Below are positions 1 to 5,746 of a stretch of 5,774 bases of DNA, piece after piece. A model generated the notes under the pieces. That model ran no database searches. It saw only the letters and a list, made by a program, of their open reading frames with translations, and was not told the DNA's origin. Source of the stretch: Bacillota bacterium (lineage in GTDB: Bacteria; Bacillota; Clostridia; Lachnospirales; CAG-274); assembly GCA_017627115.1 (NCBI GenBank), contig JAGAHK010000078.1, forward strand, positions 1 through 5,774. The letters are read 5' to 3'. Within the stretch, counting starts at the first letter, position 1. The number at the start of each line of letters is the position of its first letter. Position numbers and translations under genes: made by a program.

Positions 1-2
1 AT

Positions 3-3000
3 TTTAAAAGAATAACAGCACTTGCGCTTTCGTTTGTGCTTATGTCGCAGACAGTGTCTTTTGCGGAAGAAGTGACAACCGCGGAGGAAAAGATACAGGA
101 AAAGATAAAGTTTATAGTAGAGCTTAAAGAAGCCCCTGTTATTGCAAACGCCGTAAATATGGGCGAGGGCGGGCTTGCTGCTTTTTCTTCGAGTGCAGAG
201 GCAAAATACAGGCAGGACAGGCTTGAATCCGAGCAGAGGAGAGTTCAGTCCGAGATAAAGGAAGAGATAGACGAGAATGCCGAAACGGGCTTTATGTATA
301 CATATGCTTTCAACGGCTTTTCTATGGAAGGAACAGCCGAGGATATGGCAAGGATAGCCGATATGCCCGAGGTAAAAAGGGTGTATGAAGCAAAACAATA
401 CCTTGCATTGCCCGACGGCGGCGATGTTGTCAACTGCTGTGAAGAAATGGCTGTTGATTATATGCGCGAAAACGGCATAACGGGCAAGGGTCAGATGATA
501 GCGGTCATCGACAGCGGTTTTGATGTCAATCACGAGATGTTTTCGGGAGAAGTGACGGACGGCACCCTTACTTTGGATAAACTGTCGGATATTATTTCTT
601 CGAGCGAGCTTTCGTGCGGAAAAAATACGGATATCACGGCAAAAAGAGTGTATAAAAGCAGCAAGATACCTTTTGCTTTTAATTATGCTTCAAACAATAC
701 GGATGTTTACACAGAAAATTCTCACGGTACACACGTTGCGGGTATTGCGGCAGGCAACAACGGCAAGGACGTTGACGGTTCGTCTTTGAAAGGTGCGGCT
801 CCCGATGCGCAGCTGCTTATGATGTGCGTAAAAAAAGAAAATGAGAAATATTTTTCCGATGATGCTATTTTGGCGGCTTTGGATGATGCCGCAAAACTCG
901 GTGCGGATGTTGTAAACTGCAGTTTCGGCACTTCGTTTGAATATTCGACCGAACCCGAGGAAACTGCGGTCATAAATCTTCGCGAAGCAGGTGTTGCCGT
1001 TTTCAGGTCAGCAGGCAATATGGGACGAGGCTCGGATGAAAACTATAAAAAAGATGAGGATCTGTATTACGGCACGGATCCGTTAAATATAGATTACGGT
1101 TCTATGGGTACGGGCGCTTTTAGCGGAGTTACTACAGTGGCTTCAAGCCAGACCGAGAAGTTCAGGGAACCCTACCGCGCGGTTGTTGTGGACGGCAGCA
1201 AGCTGGAATATGAAGATCTCAGTTACTATACTTCAATGAAATATCGTTACGGAGAAAAAAATCTTGAATACGTGTACTGCAAAACAGGCAGTGATGCCGA
1301 TATTGCGGCACAGGACGTTTCGGGAAAGCTTGTGGTTATAGATATGCCCGAAGAAATCGTTGACGCTGCCGAAAACGCATATGCGGCAAATGCTGTCGGT
1401 ATTGCGGTCATAAACAATAAAGAGTCAAGAAAACTCGACAATGCCATTGAGTATGAAGGCAAAGCGGGCATTATGCTCTTTTCGTCTGCCGACAGGGATA
1501 AACTTATAAATGCAAAAAACAAGTCTATGTATATTGAACCTCTGTTTAGTTACAGATACATCGACAACACTGTTAAAGGCATGAGTTATTTCTCGTCATG
1601 GTCAAGTATGCGCGATATGGAGCTTAAACCCGAGCTGACCGCTCCGGGCGGAGAGATATATTCATCCATAAAAGATGACGGTTACGAAAATGAAAGCGGT
1701 ACTTCAATGTCTTCTCCGCATGCGGCGGGCGCTGCGGCGCTTTTGAAGCAATATATGCTCGGGGATCCGGAAAAATACGGTATCACGGATAAGAAAGATT
1801 ATCCCGTTGTTATGGAAAACCTGCTTATGTGTACTGCGGATATGATCTATGATGATTTGGATAAGGGTATTCCGTCCTCTCCGAGACATCAGGGTTCGGG
1901 TCTTATCAATCTTGAAAAAGCCGCAAAAACACCCGTTGTGCTTTCGTCCAACAGCGAACTTGATGATAACAAGCCTAAATTGAGCCTTGGCATTACAAGC
2001 GATAAATTCAAACTTGAATTTGTTATGCAAAATCTTACCGACTCACCTGTTGTTTACGATAAGTGCGAGGTCAAAGTTATGACCGACGACGTTGACGAAG
2101 ACGGCAATATCGCGGATATGCGTATGCTGTATTCAACATCCGATATTCCGCAGAGTATTACTTTAAATGCCAACGAAAAGGCTGTGAAAACCGTAAATGT
2201 TACTCTTGACAAGTCCGAGCTTGAACAGAATAAACAAATATTTAAAAACGGTTTTTATATTGACGGTTATATTATCCTCGGTTCAAGCAATGCTGCGGTA
2301 CCGTCGCTCGATGTGCCGTTTTCGGGTTTTTACGGCGATTGGAATGCCGCAAACGTAATGGATAATAACTATTATGATAAGCCTGTGGCAACAGGCAACA
2401 GACTCGTTTCAACCTATCTGAAAGATGCGGATAAGGGAAAAGGGATAGCTGTGCTGGGAAAAAATGTTTTCTGGACAAAGGCTCTCGGGGATGAAAGCGA
2501 TTACAATGCCGAGAGATTTGCGGGTATCTCACCTAACGGTGACGATTATTTTGATATTGTGAATGTTGTCTTTGAGCCGTTGAGAAACGCAGAGAATATT
2601 ATGATCGATATTTATGACAGCAATGGACAGCTTATCACCGGTACAGGAAGTGAAAACCAATTACAAACTACGAAAAAAGCAAAGTTTCAGGAATCGGAAG
2701 ATTCCTTTGATAAGGTCAAATTAGAAGAGGGTGATTATTATGCAACTATAACCGCAAATTACCCGGGTGTTAATAGAGCAGAGACAAGCGCACCGCTCAA
2801 ATTCTATGTTGATAAGCAAAAACCGATATTTACAAAGTACGAGGCCTATAAAGAAGGCGATAAGTCTTTGATAAAGGTGGCGGCAAAGGATGATCGCTAT
2901 ATTATGGCTTTCCGTGCGGAAGGACAGAATGCGGACGGAGAAGATATAGGCATTGATGTTGCCGTAAAGGGCGCTCCCGAGGCAGAGGCTGTGCTGGATG

Positions 3001-3335
3001 TAACAAATATTGCCCCCGAAACTCTTCACGTAATGGTGTTTGACTATGCGTTCAACGGTACAATATACGGCGTTAAGGAAACTATATACGGCGACAGCGA
3101 CGTAAACGATAAAATAGAGGCAAATGATGCCGCAGTCCTGCTGCAAAAGGTACTTGTCAGCACATATAAAATGCCGATCGAGGAAAAGAGCGATCTTTGG
3201 ATGATTTATATGGATGTGGACGCTGATGCGGAAATAACCGCAAACGATGCAGTGCTCGTAATGCAGAAAGCTCTGCGCAGCACTTTCGTTTTCCCGATCG
3301 AAAAAGACGATAAAGAAGCTGATGACGAAGAGTAA
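3..3335 (+). CDS. Secreted S8 (subtilisin-like) serine protease with PA insertion and C-terminal dockerin, 5'-partial
   Basis: Secreted endopeptidase of the subtilase family. The 1110 visible codons run from base 3; the first ATG (42) and GTG (36) lie inside the hydrophobic core of a signal peptide (FKRITALALSFVL..., likely cut after SFA at 65), so the true start is left of the window. In order: I9-like propeptide (about 105-410); catalytic Asp in AVIDSGFD (codon 510), His in SHGTHVAG (codon 723), oxyanion Asn in SAGN (codon 1017) and Ser in GTSMSSPHAAG (codon 1704), with LKPELTAPGG at about 1623; a PA domain inserted between Asn and Ser (about 1190-1530), as in lactocepin/C5a-peptidase-like enzymes; Fn3-like domain (about 1966-2380); Ig-like module opening with SPNGDDYFD (about 2530-2815); a second Ig-like stretch (about 2815-3080); type I dockerin (3093-3302). 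The tail is acidic; no LPXTG or SLH anchor is seen. The triad is intact, so an active enzyme is expected. Substrate is unknown. Attachment to a cohesin scaffold is inferred from the dockerin. Confidence 0.93.
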   Translation, partial: FKRITALALSFVLMSQTVSFAEEVTTAEEKIQEKIKFIVELKEAPVIANAVNMGEGGLAAFSSSAEAKYRQDRLESEQRRVQSEIKEEIDENAETGFMYTYAFNGFSMEGTAEDMARIADMPEVKRVYEAKQYLALPDGGDVVNCCEEMAVDYMRENGITGKGQMIAVIDSGFDVNHEMFSGEVTDGTLTLDKLSDIISSSELSCGKNTDITAKRVYKSSKIPFAFNYASNNTDVYTENSHGTHVAGIAAGNNGKDVDGSSLKGAAPDAQLLMMCVKKENEKYFSDDAILAALDDAAKLGADVVNCSFGTSFEYSTEPEETAVINLREAGVAVFRSAGNMGRGSDENYKKDEDLYYGTDPLNIDYGSMGTGAFSGVTTVASSQTEKFREPYRAVVVDGSKLEYEDLSYYTSMKYRYGEKNLEYVYCKTGSDADIAAQDVSGKLVVIDMPEEIVDAAENAYAANAVGIAVINNKESRKLDNAIEYEGKAGIMLFSSADRDKLINAKNKSMYIEPLFSYRYIDNTVKGMSYFSSWSSMRDMELKPELTAPGGEIYSSIKDDGYENESGTSMSSPHAAGAAALLKQYMLGDPEKYGITDKKDYPVVMENLLMCTADMIYDDLDKGIPSSPRHQGSGLINLEKAAKTPVVLSSNSELDDNKPKLSLGITSDKFKLEFVMQNLTDSPVVYDKCEVKVMTDDVDEDGNIADMRMLYSTSDIPQSITLNANEKAVKTVNVTLDKSELEQNKQIFKNGFYIDGYIILGSSNAAVPSLDVPFSGFYGDWNAANVMDNNYYDKPVATGNRLVSTYLKDADKGKGIAVLGKNVFWTKALGDESDYNAERFAGISPNGDDYFDIVNVVFEPLRNAENIMIDIYDSNGQLITGTGSENQLQTTKKAKFQESEDSFDKVKLEEGDYYATITANYPGVNRAETSAPLKFYVDKQKPIFTKYEAYKEGDKSLIKVAAKDDRYIMAFRAEGQNADGEDIGIDVAVKGAPEAEAVLDVTNIAPETLHVMVFDYAFNGTIYGVKETIYGDSDVNDKIEANDAAVLLQKVLVSTYKMPIEEKSDLWMIYMDVDADAEITANDAVLVMQKALRSTFVFPIEKDDKEADDEE
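3093..3302 (+). other. Type I dockerin module of the protease (two Ca-binding repeats)
   Basis: Two 40-residue units start at 3093 and 3213. Each opens with an EF-hand-like loop: DSDVNDKIEAND and DVDADAEITAND, with acidic or Asn ligands at loop positions 1, 3, 5 and 12. Each continues with a helix ending in QKVL or QKAL and closes with a matching MPIE/FPIE segment. Over the first 30 positions 15 residues are identical, including Ala-Asn at loop positions 10-11 in both. Family knowledge: dockerins bind cohesins on scaffoldins, and near-identical halves often allow binding in two orientations. The glycine common at loop position 6 is replaced by Asp and Ala, so this is a divergent type I form. 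Confidence 0.85.
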
Positions 3336-3401
3336 AACCCGAAAACCGAAAACACAAATTTGGGTTTTCCCGTTTTTGCTTTTGAGTTTTTCCGTTTTTT
3401 T
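3334..3401 (+). terminator. Probable intrinsic terminator of the protease gene
   Basis: Bases 3334-3347 can pair with 3363-3376 (12 of 14 pairs, one 2x2 C/C internal mismatch), leaving a 15-base loop. The stem starts in the stop codon. It is followed by a broken T-rich tract ending in seven Ts at about 3395-3401. The stem is A/T-rich and imperfect, so strength is uncertain, but position and the T-tract fit a rho-independent terminator. Confidence 0.55.
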
Positions 3402-3413
3402 AACAAACTAAGG

Positions 3414-3447
3414 AAGTCCCCCCCCCACTTCTAAAGCGGGGGTGCTT
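3414..3447. repeat. C-run/G-run hairpin, IS200/IS605 right-end-like remnant
   Basis: A run of nine Cs (3418-3426) faces five Gs (3438-3442). CCCCC (3422-3426) pairs with GGGGG, then one A/C mismatch, then CTT (3428-3430) pairs with AAG (3434-3436) around loop CTA. AAG at 3414-3416 can also pair with CTT at 3445-3447. Hairpins of this style (C-block, CTAAAGC-like core, G-block, TGCTTAC) resemble subterminal right-end hairpins of IS200/IS605-type elements. No tnpA or tnpB reading frame is nearby, so it would be a remnant or an independent small palindromic element. The hairpin is seen; the IS link is recalled resemblance only. Confidence 0.35.
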
Positions 3448-3459
3448 ACTTAAAATTCA

Positions 3460-3498
3460 TTGGGTGTTATGATATAAAAGTATAATGATCAGTATAAT
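3460..3498 (+). promoter_or_regulatory. Candidate sigma-A promoter for the hisE gene group
   Basis: A perfect -10 hexamer TATAAT lies at 3481-3486, with TTGGGT at 3460-3465 as a possible -35 box; the 15-base spacing is short of the ideal 17. A second TATAAT at 3493-3498 has no good -35. Transcription would begin near 3493 and give a leader of about 130 bases holding the hairpins at 3498-3534 and 3547-3586. It is the best promoter candidate ahead of hisE, but AT-rich DNA makes chance matches likely. No His T-box motif is visible in the leader. Confidence 0.4.
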
Positions 3499-3534
3499 AT
3501 AGTGAACGTCAAAAATATTTGGACGTTCACTATA
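3498..3534. repeat. Long perfect inverted repeat (13-bp stem)
   Basis: TATAGTGAACGTC (3498-3510) pairs without mismatch with GACGTTCACTATA (3522-3534). AAA/TTT inside adds three more pairs if one G (3521) bulges, leaving a 4-base loop. No T-tract follows, so it is not a standard terminator. It begins inside the second candidate -10 box and could act as an operator or RNA hairpin, but recurrence of its ends at 5640 favours a dispersed repeat. Confidence 0.8.
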
Positions 3535-3546
3535 GGATGGGGCTCA

Positions 3547-3586
3547 TAAATAATCCGCCTTAAGCAAGCTTAAGTCCGATTATTTA
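3547..3586. repeat. Second hairpin in the hisE leader
   Basis: TAAATAATC (3547-3555) pairs with GATTATTTA (3578-3586). An internal stem of CTTAAG (3559-3564) with CTTAAG (3569-3574) closes a CAAG loop; the 3x3 segment between the stems is largely unpaired. No T-run follows directly. It lies inside the 103-bp element and 24 bases before the hisE Shine-Dalgarno, where it could affect translation or message stability. No known riboswitch class was recognised. Confidence 0.6.
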
Positions 3587-3622
3587 ATTCGCTTACTATA
3601 ATTTAATGCAAGGAGTTTTAAA

Positions 3623-3982
3623 ATGAATTTACAGGATGCTTTGACACAGGAATTTGAAGTTATCAAAAAAAGAAAGGCGGAACCGCAGGAGGGTTCATAC
3701 ACAAGCTATCTTTTCGGCAAGGGTATCGACAAGATACTTAAAAAAATAGGCGAGGAAGCGACCGAGGTCATAATTGCCGCAAAGGACAACAAGCGCGAAG
3801 AAGTTATAGGCGAGGTATGTGATGTGCTTTTCCATACCGAGGTAATGATGTGCGAGCTTGGCATTGGCTGGCAGGATATTGCGGACGAGCTGACACGCCG
3901 CCGCGAAAAGGAAAATATGAATGTGGAAAAAGAAGCAAAACGCAAGGCGGAAAACCGCACCGACGAAACGGTGATAAACTGA
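3623..3982 (+). CDS. hisE: Phosphoribosyl-ATP pyrophosphatase (HisE)
   Basis: Cytoplasmic enzyme of histidine biosynthesis, second step: hydrolyses phosphoribosyl-ATP to phosphoribosyl-AMP and pyrophosphate. The 119 residues cover the whole all-alpha, MazG-like fold. Visible signatures are an R-K before P21, SYT (25-27), LFGKGIDKILKKIGEEATEV (30-49) with metal-binding EExxE (E44, E45, E48), and EVCDVLFH (64-71) with ExxD (E64, D67). The ATG is set by AAGGAG at 3610-3615 with a 7-base gap. It is a stand-alone HisE, not fused to HisI. The last 20 or so residues form a charged extension beyond the usual core. No other his gene is in the window, so it is separated from any his operon. The TPR gene follows after 44 bases on the same strand. 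The fold also occurs in other NTP pyrophosphatases, but the SYT and GIDKI motifs favour HisE. Confidence 0.93.
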   Translation: MNLQDALTQEFEVIKKRKAEPQEGSYTSYLFGKGIDKILKKIGEEATEVIIAAKDNKREEVIGEVCDVLFHTEVMMCELGIGWQDIADELTRRREKENMNVEKEAKRKAENRTDETVIN

Positions 3983-4026
3983 CCGATAAAAACCTATAAA
4001 AAACCTATAAAATAAGGAAGAATAAT

Positions 4027-4905
4027 ATGAAAGACCAAAAGACTCAAAAGATCGACTGGTTCAACTATTGGAAAGGCTTTACCCTGGGTTTTGTTATGCT
4101 TGCGTGGATAATTGCGGTGTTTTATCTGCGTTATCCTCTCTGGATACTGCTGCCGATAATTTTTGTTTATCTTGTGATAAATGCGATAATTTTCTACAGC
4201 TATTATCTCGGTATGGTCGGCAATTATTTCTATTTTGTCCGCCAGCCCGACAAAGCGCTCAAGTATTATCGCAAGGCCATAGCCAAAAATACGAAGAATG
4301 CGACCGCGCTTTATAACTATGCGCTTGAAATGCTGCATCAGGGCAACGCACAAGAAGCATTGAAGTATTTTGAACTTTCCGAAAAATACAATACCAAGCT
4401 TTTTTATGAGAAGAATATACCTATTGCAAAAAGCAGCTGTTATTGGGTGATGGGCGGCGAGGAAAATATACGCAAAGCCATTGCCATACTTGAAGAACTG
4501 AAAGACAGCTACCAATATGTAAATGTCGGCGCATACACAAGTCTGGGTTATTTTTACCTGCTTGTGGGCGAGCTTGATAAGGCGCTTGAATACACAAATA
4601 TCGCACTTGAAGATGATAGGGAACACGCGCCTGCATGGGATAATCTGGGTCAGATACGCTTTGCGCAGGGTGATATGAAAGCCGCGGAAGAAGCGTTTAC
4701 AAAGGCGCTTTCTTTCCGCAGTTATATGGTGGACAGCCTGTTTTATATGGGCGTTATATACGAGCGCAAAAAGGATAAGCAAAAGGCGCTTGAATACTAT
4801 AAACGTGCGGCGGAATGTAATATTTCCGCGCTTAATACAGTAACGCGCGAACAGGTCGAAAACAAGATAAAGGCACTTGAAAAAGCGGCAGACGAAAAGG
4901 AGTGA
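4027..4905 (+). CDS. Membrane-anchored tetratricopeptide repeat (TPR) protein
   Basis: Protein of 292 residues. Two hydrophobic helices (about 17-34 and 37-59) form a short N-terminal hairpin in the membrane. The lysine-rich N-terminus suggests that both ends face the cytoplasm (positive-inside inference). From about residue 65 to 268 there are about six TPR units of some 34 residues, starting near 65, 92, 131, 167, 201 and 235. Typical pairs are visible, such as AWDNLGQIRFAQGDMKAAEEAF and SLFYMGVIYERKKDKQKALEYY in nearby units. TPRs are protein-binding scaffolds; no catalytic motif is seen, so the partner and role are unknown. AAGGA at 4014-4018 sets the ATG with an 8-base gap. The stop is 4 bases before the next start, which strongly suggests translation coupled with the zinc-ribbon protein. 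Confidence 0.88.
   Translation: MKDQKTQKIDWFNYWKGFTLGFVMLAWIIAVFYLRYPLWILLPIIFVYLVINAIIFYSYYLGMVGNYFYFVRQPDKALKYYRKAIAKNTKNATALYNYALEMLHQGNAQEALKYFELSEKYNTKLFYEKNIPIAKSSCYWVMGGEENIRKAIAILEELKDSYQYVNVGAYTSLGYFYLLVGELDKALEYTNIALEDDREHAPAWDNLGQIRFAQGDMKAAEEAFTKALSFRSYMVDSLFYMGVIYERKKDKQKALEYYKRAAECNISALNTVTREQVENKIKALEKAADEKE
4897..4902 (+). promoter_or_regulatory. Shine-Dalgarno site fixing the start of the zinc-ribbon gene
   Basis: AAGGAG lies in the last codons of the TPR gene, 7 bases before the ATG at 4910. This favours 4910 over an in-frame TTG at 4877, which lies deeper in the TPR gene and would add 11 residues ahead of the natural MIKQKCKQCG start. Confidence 0.8.
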
Positions 4906-4909
4906 CTTT

Positions 4910-5605
4910 ATGATAAAGCAAAAATGCAAGCAGTGCGGAAAAGAGTTTGAGCTTTCCGACAGCGAGATAAAGTTTTATAAAGACAAGGGGCTGACTTTGC
5001 CGAAACGCTGCGAGGACTGCCGCAAGGCAAACAAGGCGCAGAAAGAGGAAAATGCGCCTCAAAGCGGCAAGCCGAACAGAAAAAACGGTAAAAAGGCAGG
5101 TGCGATAGCTGCTGCGGCGGTGATAGCGGCAGGTTTGTTTGCGGGTCACGGTGCGTTGAGCAATAACAGCAATAATCAGCCCGCGCCCGTGCCCGAAACA
5201 CAGTCCGAAATTGTCGTTAACGCAAATCAAGAGCAAAATACCGATAATTTTGTTGTAAATACAAACGAAAACGCCGCAGGCTCAGATGAACAGGCGGTTT
5301 CGCCCGATGACAATACCGTTCCCGAGGAAACACAGTATCATTTCCGAAATGAAAAAACTCTGCGCGAGCATTTTCAGAAACACGGCGGTGAATTCAACGG
5401 TCTGTATTCCACTATGGAGGAATACGAGTCGGGCGCATCCCGTGTCATCAACGACCCTTCTGCGCTGAATAAGCGTGAAAAAGAGGATAATGATTATGTT
5501 TACTATCTGGAAGATACGAATGAATTTGTTATCCTCTCCGAAGACGGTTATATCAGAACGTATTTCAAGCCAAATGCAGGCAAAAAATACTATGACAGGC
5601 AATAA
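4910..5605 (+). CDS. Zinc-ribbon single-pass membrane protein with C-terminal CdiA-type RNase-like domain
   Basis: Protein of 231 residues in three parts. (1) Residues 1-40 are a zinc ribbon with CKQCG and CEDCRK; C6, C9, C34 and C37 would bind one zinc, as in the family of small clostridial zinc-ribbon domains with the 'LPKRC.DCRK' signature. (2) A basic stretch (54-62) precedes one Ala-rich membrane helix (about 63-83), predicting ribbon inside and C-terminus outside. An Asn/Gln/Glu-rich linker (84-141) follows. (3) Residues 142-231 form a compact domain with HFxKHGGEF (H154, H158), a YSTMEEYESGA helix, YVYYLEDTNEFVIL strands, and DGYIRTYFKP (R216, T217, K220). That pattern resembles C-terminal RNase domains of polymorphic and contact-dependent inhibition toxins (BECR-fold type), recalled without a search. 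RNase activity is inference; the domain may instead be a non-toxic relative. The gene follows the TPR gene after 4 bases. No downstream immunity gene fits before the window ends. Confidence 0.82.
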   Translation: MIKQKCKQCGKEFELSDSEIKFYKDKGLTLPKRCEDCRKANKAQKEENAPQSGKPNRKNGKKAGAIAAAAVIAAGLFAGHGALSNNSNNQPAPVPETQSEIVVNANQEQNTDNFVVNTNENAAGSDEQAVSPDDNTVPEETQYHFRNEKTLREHFQKHGGEFNGLYSTMEEYESGASRVINDPSALNKREKEDNDYVYYLEDTNEFVILSEDGYIRTYFKPNAGKKYYDRQ

Positions 5606-5639
5606 GGGCGCGTTGTATCGGTGTTATTGGGATAATATT

Positions 5640-5680
5640 TATAGTAAACGACAAAAGTCTTTGGACTTTGGGCGTTTACT
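5640..5680. repeat. Hairpin of the TATAGTRAACG palindromic family, copy 2
   Basis: AGTAAACG (5643-5650) pairs with CGTTTACT (5673-5680), and AAAGTC (5654-5659) pairs with GACTTT (5664-5669) around a TTTG loop; a 3x3 internal loop separates the stems. The left terminus TATAGTAAACG (5640-5650) differs from that at 3498-3508 at one of 11 positions, and the right arms are CGTTTACT and CGTTCACT. There is no T-tract after it. Confidence 0.65.
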
Positions 5681-5685
5681 TGCGC

Positions 5686-5728
5686 CGACTGCGAGCCGCA
5701 AAGCGGCTTTATTCCTTGTACGCAGTCG
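5686..5728. terminator. Nested GC-rich hairpin, possible terminator of the hisE group
   Basis: The inner stem AGCCGC (5694-5699)/GCGGCT (5703-5708) closes an AAA loop and is followed by TTATTCCTT, a weak T-tract. The outer stem CGACTGCG (5686-5693) pairs perfectly with CGCAGTCG (5721-5728). The inner stem could end transcription of the hisE-TPR-zinc-ribbon group. The outer pairing and the flanking hairpins argue equally for it being the core of a repeat element. Pairing is certain; the terminator role is not. Confidence 0.45.
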
Positions 5729-5746
5729 TGTGCATGCCCCGCAGGG

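Larger units (their letters stand above)
3498..3600. repeat. MITE-like palindromic element with imperfect terminal inverted repeats
   Basis: The left end TATAGTGAACG (3498-3508) is matched in inverse by CGCTTACTATA (3590-3600): 9 of 11 Watson-Crick pairs plus one G-T wobble. In between are a long hairpin sharing the left terminus (3498-3534) and a second hairpin (3547-3586). Length of about 103 bp, no coding capacity and end-to-end inverted symmetry fit a small non-autonomous element or dispersed palindromic repeat. The same terminal motif recurs at 5640 and 5748. It sits directly upstream of the hisE ribosome-binding site, so it is probably transcribed as part of the leader. Confidence 0.5.

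Noticed and set aside
36..44. GTG at 36 or ATG at 42 as the true start of the protease
   Set aside because: Both fall inside the hydrophobic core of a signal peptide whose basic residues (K, R) are encoded at 6-11 in the same open frame; there is no ribosome-binding site before them.
1704..2030. Minus-strand open frame inside the protease gene
   Set aside because: It lies antisense to well-conserved S8 and Fn3 coding sequence, has no recognisable domain and lacks a convincing ribosome-binding site; it is a shadow.
3418..3600. CRISPR array or riboswitch in the intergenic region
   Set aside because: There are no regularly spaced identical repeats with unique spacers, and no recognisable T-box, SAM, TPP, glycine or similar conserved core.
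3597..3602. TATAAT as a third -10 box just before hisE
   Set aside because: Initiation would fall at the Shine-Dalgarno itself and no -35 box is found at 16-18 bases; the match belongs to the repeat terminus.
3988..4010. AAACCTATAAA repeated twice between hisE and the TPR gene
   Set aside because: A short AT-rich duplication with no dyad symmetry or T-tract; most simply replication slippage in a spacer.
4877..4909. Upstream TTG start for the zinc-ribbon gene
   Set aside because: It would lie in the TPR gene without a Shine-Dalgarno, while ATG at 4910 has AAGGAG at a 7-base gap and gives the expected start just ahead of the first CxxC.
3994..4929. Long minus-strand frame (311 codons) opposite the TPR gene
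   Set aside because: The plus strand has clear TPR repeats, membrane helices and a ribosome-binding site. The antisense product is a Cys/Phe/Ile/Arg-rich composition typical of reverse-frame shadows.
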